Assembly (NCBI GenBank): GCA_022821875.1
Contig: JAJECV010000040.1
Location: 1 to 48,192 of the forward strand
Direction: 5' to 3'
Length of the DNA stretch: 48,192 nt
Origin: Rhodothermales bacterium
GTDB lineage: Bacteria; Bacteroidota; Rhodothermia; Rhodothermales; Bin80
Position 1 is the first letter of the stretch; every line of letters starts with the position of its first letter. The notes beneath the pieces were generated by a model, which saw only the letters and a program-made list of their open reading frames with translations, did not search any database and had not been told where the DNA came from. The position numbers were made by a program, and so were the translations under genes. Positions 43,171-48,192 of the stretch are shown piece by piece.

Positions 43171-44154
43171 ATGCCTGTACTCCAAGTCCTGTCCAGAACC
43201 GACATCGCTTCCGCCATCTCCATGCGGGAAGCAATTGATCTGATGCGCGAAGGTTTTTGTACTCTCGCCACCGGGAATGCGAATGTGCCTATACGTATGA
43301 GTATGCCATTTGGGGAGAGCGGAGGTCGGGCATTATTCATGCCGGTCTACTCCTCAGATCATGCACAGGTTGGCTTAAAGGTGGTCCACGCAAGTCCACA
43401 AAATGCAGAACGAGGTCTCCCGCTCATTCACGCAATCGTGATGCTTCACGATGCAGAAACCGGTATCCCTCTTGCCCTCATGGACGGGGAATATATTACT
43501 TCACTTCGGACCGGTGCGGGCGCAGGCTTAGCAACCGAGGTTCTGGCACGCCCTGAATCCTCTGTTCTGGCAATCATTGGTACGGGAGTTCAGGCAGTTA
43601 CGCAGGTAGAAGCCGTCTGTACGGTACGCCCGATTCAAAAGGTGATGGTCTTTGGACGCTCTCCGAAACACACACAGCGGTTCATTGAAACCATTGAACA
43701 ACGCCTGGAGATTACGACCCTGAAAGCCAGCGAACCTGCAGAACTAAGAGAGGCCGACATTGTCTGCACGGCGACCACTTCGCTAACTCCCGTATTCTCG
43801 GCCGAGCATCTGTCTCCGGGAACCCACATTAACGGGATTGGATCCTATCGACCGGATATGTCAGAGATCCCGGCCGAGGTTGTGGCAAATGCGAAAGTCA
43901 TTGTGGATCAACGTGACGCATGCCTGCACGAAGCGGGGGATCTGATTCTGCCGATTCAAAAGGGAGTTTTTGATGAGTCCCATATTCATGCAGAACTGGG
44001 CGAGATCCTGACCGGTCAGGCGCACGGCCGGTCAAATGATTCAGAAATCACGTTCTTTAAGTCAGTGGGCAATGCCATCCAGGATCTTGTGGTGGCCAGT
44101 TTTCTGGAAAAGAAGGCAAGAGGTCTGAAACTCGGTACAGAGGTGACCTTGTAG
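43171..44154 (+). CDS. Delta-1-pyrroline-2-carboxylate reductase (OCD/mu-crystallin family)
   Basis: 327 residues. Ornithine cyclodeaminase superfamily: MREAIDLMREGF, GLKVVHASPQN with the conserved Lys, YITSLRTGAGAGLAT, Rossmann IIGTGVQAVTQ, and GTHINGIGSYRPDMSEI. The nearby hydroxyproline dehydratase gene points to reduction of pyrroline-2-carboxylate to L-proline with NAD(P)H rather than ornithine cyclodeamination. The stop is followed convergently by a lipoprotein gene. Confidence 0.85.
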   Translation: MPVLQVLSRTDIASAISMREAIDLMREGFCTLATGNANVPIRMSMPFGESGGRALFMPVYSSDHAQVGLKVVHASPQNAERGLPLIHAIVMLHDAETGIPLALMDGEYITSLRTGAGAGLATEVLARPESSVLAIIGTGVQAVTQVEAVCTVRPIQKVMVFGRSPKHTQRFIETIEQRLEITTLKASEPAELREADIVCTATTSLTPVFSAEHLSPGTHINGIGSYRPDMSEIPAEVVANAKVIVDQRDACLHEAGDLILPIQKGVFDESHIHAELGEILTGQAHGRSNDSEITFFKSVGNAIQDLVVASFLEKKARGLKLGTEVTL

Positions 44155-44175
44155 TATTGGCCTCCTGAAAACCGC

Positions 44176-44514
44176 TCAGGGACTGATTTTCTCCATACTG
44201 ACGACCGACACCGGGGTCCCCCACATTACGGTCGTCATGACACCGGGCTTCATTTGCAGTTCAAACCGTACCTGCAGGCCATCTACCCGGAATTCTTCTT
44301 CAAGTGAGCCCAGGGGATAGTACCGTATCCCTCCCTGTGCTTCAATTCCGTAGAATCCCCCCTCAAAATCATTCCACACAATCTTCCCGCTCCCGCGAAT
44401 TAGATGGTTCATGGGTGTTTTTGTCTCCATAGTTTCTGTCTGTTGTTCGGGTACCTGGGTCGTCTGGCAGGACGCTCCCAGTGTAATCAAAACGATTAGA
44501 ATGGCAATTCGCAT
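44176..44514 (-). CDS. Small predicted lipoprotein
   Basis: 112 residues. The N-terminus MRIAILIVLITLGASC is a lipoprotein signal with Cys at position 16, followed by a Gln/Thr-rich linker (TTQVPEQQTE). The C-terminal ~70 residues form a small beta-rich domain (IVWNDFEGGFYGIEA, IRYYPLGSLEEEF, VRFELQM), of a type seen after lipoprotein signals in small Gram-negative proteins of unknown role. It begins 5 bp after the mnmA stop and may be co-transcribed with it. Confidence 0.75.
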   Translation of the reverse strand: MRIAILIVLITLGASCQTTQVPEQQTETMETKTPMNHLIRGSGKIVWNDFEGGFYGIEAQGGIRYYPLGSLEEEFRVDGLQVRFELQMKPGVMTTVMWGTPVSVVSMEKISP

Positions 44515-44519
44515 ATGAC

Positions 44520-45650
44520 TCAGGGTTCAGATACCAGCGGCTGTTCCACGTTTTCTCCGACACGCTGAATCCAGCCCCCGGCTAGTACATCCTCTCCTTC
44601 GTAAACGACCACGGACTGGCCCGGCGTGATTGCTGCCCGCGATTCCATGAACGATACCTGAAGTTCATTCGCCGCTGTCTGCTGCACTAGGCAGGGTGCT
44701 CCAGGATCCTTATAACGAATCTTGGCCATCGCAGGTAACTCATCCCGGAGTGCAGGATATTTTACCATATTAATCTTATTCGCAATCAACGTCTGTTGCA
44801 ATAACTCTTCACGCGGCCCGACAGTAATCGTATTTTTCTCTGGATCAATTGCAGAAACATAGACAGGATAGCCTAAGGCAAGGTTTAATCCATGCCGCTG
44901 CCCAATTGTATAGAACGGATAACCGTTGTGGCGGCCGACTTCGGTTCCGTCCGAAAGCACAATCGCCCCGTTACTTACTTGTTGATTCAATTCCGGGACA
45001 CGATCACGCAGGAAACGCCGGTAATCGTTGTCCGGGATGAAGCAGATTTCATAGGAATCTGGTTTATTGGCAACGCCGGTCAGCCCGAATTCGGCCGCCA
45101 ATTCACGGATTTTCGGTTTTTCATAGTGACCAAGTGGAAAGATGGTACGTGCAAGTTGATCCTGAGGGAGTCCCCAGAGGGCGTAACTCTGATCTTTGTT
45201 TTGATCTAAACCGCAGGACAATATGTATCTCCCCCCCTCTTCACGAACTCTGGCATAATGGCCGGTCGCAATTCGTGCACACTCAAGGTCATCTGCCCGC
45301 CGCAGTAGCGCATCCCATTTAATATGTGTATTGCAAAGCACACACGGATTGGGGGTCCGGCCTGCCAGATATTCGTCCGTAAACCGCTCAATCACCCAAT
45401 CTCCGAACTCCTCCCTGATATCTACGATAAAATGTGTAAATCCATGCTTTAGGGAAATCTGTCGCGCATCGTTCATGGACTCCAGTGTACAGCAGCCGAC
45501 TTCCTTCCCGCTTCGGCGCGGGGCGCTTTCGCTGTAGTCCCAGGTTTTCATCGTGATCCCAATCACTTCATACCCCTGTTTATGCAGAAGCACGGCGGCG
45601 ACCGAGGAATCCACTCCGCCGCTCATGGCCACAAGAACTCTGGACTTCAT
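44520..45650 (-). CDS. mnmA: tRNA-specific 2-thiouridylase MnmA
   Basis: Makes s2U34 in tRNA-Lys, Glu and Gln. The start is the ATG at 45648-45650 (MKSRVLVAMSGGVDSS), 376 residues; the frame extends to 45695, but that end lies within the upstream SDR gene. Motifs: PP-loop SGGVDSS, catalytic Cys in TPNPCVLCN, ATGHYAR, KDQSYALWGL, and the second catalytic Cys in SYEICFIPD. The upstream SDR gene ends 1 bp before this start, so the two are co-translated; the functional link, if any, is unclear. Confidence 0.95.
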   Translation of the reverse strand: MKSRVLVAMSGGVDSSVAAVLLHKQGYEVIGITMKTWDYSESAPRRSGKEVGCCTLESMNDARQISLKHGFTHFIVDIREEFGDWVIERFTDEYLAGRTPNPCVLCNTHIKWDALLRRADDLECARIATGHYARVREEGGRYILSCGLDQNKDQSYALWGLPQDQLARTIFPLGHYEKPKIRELAAEFGLTGVANKPDSYEICFIPDNDYRRFLRDRVPELNQQVSNGAIVLSDGTEVGRHNGYPFYTIGQRHGLNLALGYPVYVSAIDPEKNTITVGPREELLQQTLIANKINMVKYPALRDELPAMAKIRYKDPGAPCLVQQTAANELQVSFMESRAAITPGQSVVVYEGEDVLAGGWIQRVGENVEQPLVSEP

Positions 45651-45651
45651 C

Positions 45652-46464
45652 CTACAGTACGTGTTTGGAGTACCCGCCATCAACGGGCAGTGCAATCCCC
45701 GTAATAAACCCTGCCTGCTTACTGGCTAAAAACGTCGCCGCGGCCGCAAACTCCCACGGCTCGCCCAGGCGCTGCAGGGATGCCTGCTGCGCCCACCCTG
45801 CTTCGACTTCCTCCTTTGTCTTCCCTTCCTGATCCATCAGGTAATCGACTAAATGCTGCAAACGCTCGGTGCGTGTAAAGCCCGGCAGAAGCGTATTGAC
45901 GGTGATCCCCTCCCTGCCAACTTCTTCGGATAGCGTTTTGGCAAACCCCTGGACCCCCGCTCTGGATGTATTAGAGAGATAAAGCGAACCAATCGGCTGT
46001 TTTGCAGCAATGGAGGTAAGCATCAAAATCCGGGCATGCTGATCCTCGTGTGCCGCCCTTCGCAGATGCGGAAGCGCATAGCGGCACAAATTGATTGTGC
46101 TGAGCAGATTCAGTTCCATACCGTCTTTCCAATCCTTTTCTGTAAAATCATCAATCAACCCCGTCTTTGGCCCGCCGGCATTCGTAAACAGAATATGCAG
46201 GTGGCCAAATTTTTGCACGGACTGCTGGATGGCACGGCGAATCTGTGCAGTTTGCGTGACATCACACACGGCTGGGAGGATTTTTTCAGCATCCGCCCAG
46301 TCATGTTTGATGATTTGCCCGGCGGCGTGATTGATCCTCTCCTGATCACGGGAGCAGATCGTTACATTGCATCCCTCACGTGCCAGTGCAATTGCAGTAG
46401 CGAGTCCCAGCCCGCTACTGGCACCCGCAACAAAGGCCGCCTTTCCTTTAAGTCCAAGGTTCAT
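45652..46464 (-). CDS. SDR-family oxidoreductase lacking the usual Tyr-Lys pair
   Basis: 270 residues, Rossmann SDR with AGASSGLGLATAIALARE and the NAG-type segment FTNAGGPKTG. At the active site the family YxxxK is replaced: LYLSNTSRAGVQGF aligns Ser where Tyr belongs and Arg where Lys belongs. A known divergent SDR subgroup with an LSN..RAGV pattern has the same change and is annotated only as SDR oxidoreductase. Its substrate and even redox activity are uncertain. Directly upstream of mnmA. Confidence 0.85.
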   Translation of the reverse strand: MNLGLKGKAAFVAGASSGLGLATAIALAREGCNVTICSRDQERINHAAGQIIKHDWADAEKILPAVCDVTQTAQIRRAIQQSVQKFGHLHILFTNAGGPKTGLIDDFTEKDWKDGMELNLLSTINLCRYALPHLRRAAHEDQHARILMLTSIAAKQPIGSLYLSNTSRAGVQGFAKTLSEEVGREGITVNTLLPGFTRTERLQHLVDYLMDQEGKTKEEVEAGWAQQASLQRLGEPWEFAAAATFLASKQAGFITGIALPVDGGYSKHVL

Positions 46465-46842
46465 GACGTTCGATGATTATTGTAGAATTCATTTATAACG
46501 CATCTCCCGGCAGAATGGCCCAATTATAAACGGAGAATTAATCTCTGTTCTTCCTGTTTCCGCGGAGGATCCCATGGCCGTCACTCACATCCCCGATTCA
46601 CATCTGGAACAAGGTTCTGGCAGCTCCGTTGACGGGATGCGGTTTGCATTGATTCCGTACGGTTCCCGGATCTAATTGTGCCCGCGACAGCAAGATATGT
46701 TCCCGTTTATGATCTTGGGGATCGTTTTTCATTGGTTCGCAGTGTTCCGTTTAGCCGATAGATTCATGGCATTTATTTTCTTGCATTTGTTTTCCCGCGC
46801 TGATTTCCCAAGTACTGCAAATAAGACTTTATTTTAGATTCC
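46465..46842. other. Intergenic between the SDR gene and ridA
   Basis: Divergent promoter region. It contains one short frame with a good ribosome site (46574-46675, listed separately). Nothing else is assignable. Confidence 0.4.
46574..46675 (+). CDS. Possible 33-residue small protein
   Basis: ATG at 46574 preceded by GGAGG at 46564-46568, a better ribosome site than most genes here. The product, MAVTHIPDSHLEQGSGSSVD then GMRFALIPYGSRI, has no recognisable family. It could be a remnant of a longer gene. Confidence 0.3.
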   Translation: MAVTHIPDSHLEQGSGSSVDGMRFALIPYGSRI

Positions 46843-47244
46843 ATGAGTACCCGTGATTTTGTTCGTCATAGAAAAGCGATTACCACTCCGCTCGCTCCCG
46901 GCTCTATCGGACCTTACAATCAGGCGATCCTTGTAGAGAACACACTCTACTGCTCAGGGCAAATTGCGCTTGACCCTGAAACCGAGCGCGTGGTTAAGGG
47001 AGGAATTGTTGAACAGACAGAGCGTGTTTTAGAGAATCTTGGGATGATCCTGCGCTGTGCAGGCATGACGTATACCAATATTGTACGATGCACCATCTTC
47101 CTGCGAGATATGGATGATTATGCGCACATGAATGAGGTTTACTCCCGCTACTTTACGATCATGCCCCCTAGCAGAGAGGCCGCAGCGGTCATCGGATTAC
47201 CCCGGGGAGCACTGATTGAGATCTCCTGTATTGCCATTCGATAG
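46843..47244 (+). CDS. ridA: RidA/YjgF-family enamine/imine deaminase
   Basis: 133 residues. Hydrolyses reactive enamine/imine intermediates from PLP enzymes. Signatures: SIGPYNQAILVENTLYCSGQI, VEQTERVLENLGMIL, VRCTIFLRDMDDYAHMNEVYSRYF and the C-terminal RGALIEISCIAI with the conserved Glu; the substrate-binding Arg is near PSREAAAV. Convergent with apt. Confidence 0.92.
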   Translation: MSTRDFVRHRKAITTPLAPGSIGPYNQAILVENTLYCSGQIALDPETERVVKGGIVEQTERVLENLGMILRCAGMTYTNIVRCTIFLRDMDDYAHMNEVYSRYFTIMPPSREAAAVIGLPRGALIEISCIAIR

Positions 47245-47293
47245 TCTGCAGCCCTCAATTTGAATTTCGGACATGTCTGTGGACGCAGACTCT

Positions 47294-47827
47294 CTACGTC
47301 TGGATCACCGAGCGTACTTTATCTCTGTGCCGCAATTTTGCCCGGCCATTCAATTCGGACAGTTCTATCAGGAATGAGAGGCCGACAATCTCTCCTGCAC
47401 TTCGTTCGAGCAGGTCTTCTACGGCTGCTGCTGTACCGCCGGTGGCAAGGACATCATCGTGGATCAGCACCCGGTCACTCGGCCGTATGGAATCCTGATG
47501 CATTTCCAGCGTATCGGAGCCGTATTCAAGGTCATAGGATACACTGTAGGTCTCACGGGGCAGTTTCCCCTCCTTCCGAACCGGGATAAAGCCGGCCCCT
47601 AACTCAAGTGCAATCATGGGTGCCATCACAAACCCCCGTGATTCGACTCCAACCACTTTCGTGATATTCTCCTCCCTGAAGGGCCGTACCAACTGCTCAA
47701 CCGCCAATTTCAGGAGGGACATTCTGGACAAGATGGGGGTAATGTCCTTGAAATCAATCCCGGGCTTAGGGAAATCCGGAACGGTCCGAACTGCCTGTCT
47801 GAGTATGTCTACCGTATGCATAACCAT
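47294..47827 (-). CDS. apt: Adenine phosphoribosyltransferase
   Basis: Salvages adenine with PRPP to AMP. The start at 47827 (MVMHTVDILR; the Met at 47821 is also possible) gives 177 residues; the frame opens at 47875. Motifs: FPKPGIDFKDITPIL, VGVESRGFVMAP, PVRKEGKLPRETYSVSYDLEYG and the PRPP loop VLIHDDVLATGGTA. Complete and typical. Confidence 0.95.
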   Translation of the reverse strand: MVMHTVDILRQAVRTVPDFPKPGIDFKDITPILSRMSLLKLAVEQLVRPFREENITKVVGVESRGFVMAPMIALELGAGFIPVRKEGKLPRETYSVSYDLEYGSDTLEMHQDSIRPSDRVLIHDDVLATGGTAAAVEDLLERSAGEIVGLSFLIELSELNGRAKLRHRDKVRSVIQT

Positions 47828-48111
47828 CTGAGTTTTAAGCCTTTTATGTACATGAACAGGACAAGAATCCATCATTTGGTCATCTCCCTGCCGGAAAGTA
47901 AGAAAATATCTTCAGGTAAACGGCATTTTCCTGGATCTGTGCGGAGATTTACGGAGAATCATGTGCATCAGATCCTCCGCAAGTCCAGAATCGAATAAGC
48001 ATCCCATCCCCTGGATCATGGTCGACAAGAATATATCTCACACCACCTTTCCCTACCTGTTGCATTATTTGAGGACTTGACATTGATAAAAGCGTTTTTT
48101 ACCTTGGTGGT

Positions 48112-48192
48112 ATGGAGTCATTTCAGCCACCGATATTGTCATGTTTCCGTGCGGATCTTGCGCGTGTGAAGGAGGTTTTGGCCTCCCATCCG
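48112..48192 (+). CDS. 5' end of a gene cut by the window, possibly a polyprenyl diphosphate synthase
   Basis: An ATG at 48112 opens a frame to the window edge: MESFQPPILSCFRADLARVK and more. Trans-prenyltransferase chains often begin with a similar helix (a ...LxxVexxL... pattern), but 27 residues are too few for a firm call. TTGACA at 48077-48082 and a TACCTTGG box near 48100 could be its promoter. Confidence 0.35.
   Translation, partial: MESFQPPILSCFRADLARVKEVLASHP

Overview
The window looks like a chromosome segment of a free-living, probably marine, Gram-negative bacterium, most likely of the Rhodothermota/Bacteroidota side. Base composition is mid-GC, many starts lack a clear Shine-Dalgarno, and there are lipoproteins, two RND efflux permeases, a Sortilin/Vps10-type BNR-repeat secreted protein, a class II DAHP synthase and an M32 carboxypeptidase. 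The taxonomic call is inference from gene content only.

Layout. 1-4420 is an accessory strip: the end of an IS21 istB with its terminal repeats, an AlbA_2/Schlafen-type protein with a GHKL ATPase-like domain, a frameshifted hypothetical gene, a truncated istA and a ~205-bp element with inverted ends that looks like a MITE. 4634-6346 is etfAB (minus strand). 6694-8197 is the most unusual locus: two diverged copies of a non-coding unit in tandem. Each has a GGAACTT-type promoter-like box, a palindrome, an array of short hairpin repeats (3 x 35 nt, then 6 x ~31 nt) and an intrinsic-terminator-like hairpin. The second copy runs straight into a gene for a NYN (PIN-like) RNase. This is the layout of a type III toxin-antitoxin locus (repeat RNA, terminator, endoribonuclease) but with a NYN nuclease in place of ToxN/CptN/TenpN.

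8643-18103 is one tightly coupled eight-gene operon: Gfo/Idh/MocA dehydrogenase, CoA-transferase, enoyl-CoA hydratase, GMC alcohol oxidoreductase, aldehyde dehydrogenase and a CUT1-type ABC importer without its ATPase. It reads as uptake, oxidation and CoA activation of an unidentified polyol or sugar-like compound. 18263-20640 holds a ClpP-like SDH_sah protease followed by two ORFs made of 43-residue Pro/Tyr/Arg-rich repeats, a second candidate for an undescribed system. 20887-22829 is a GMC oxidoreductase with a Cys cluster, coupled to a secreted SnoaL-like protein.

From 22869 the window becomes more ordinary: class I aldolase, BNR-repeat protein, methylmalonate/malonate-semialdehyde dehydrogenase, an RND pump pair with a divergent second RND permease, an IolC-like kinase, DAHP synthase, a ribosome hibernation factor with a clear terminator, M32 carboxypeptidase, tRNA-Thr(CGU), a trans-3-hydroxy-L-proline degradation pair, a small lipoprotein, mnmA with an SDR, RidA and apt. 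The window ends inside the 5' end of another gene.

Functional links: the aldolase, the MmsA/IolA-type dehydrogenase and the IolC-type kinase could together serve inositol-type breakdown; the ETF pair would take electrons from acyl-CoA dehydrogenases encoded elsewhere; the hydroxyproline pair feeds proline metabolism.
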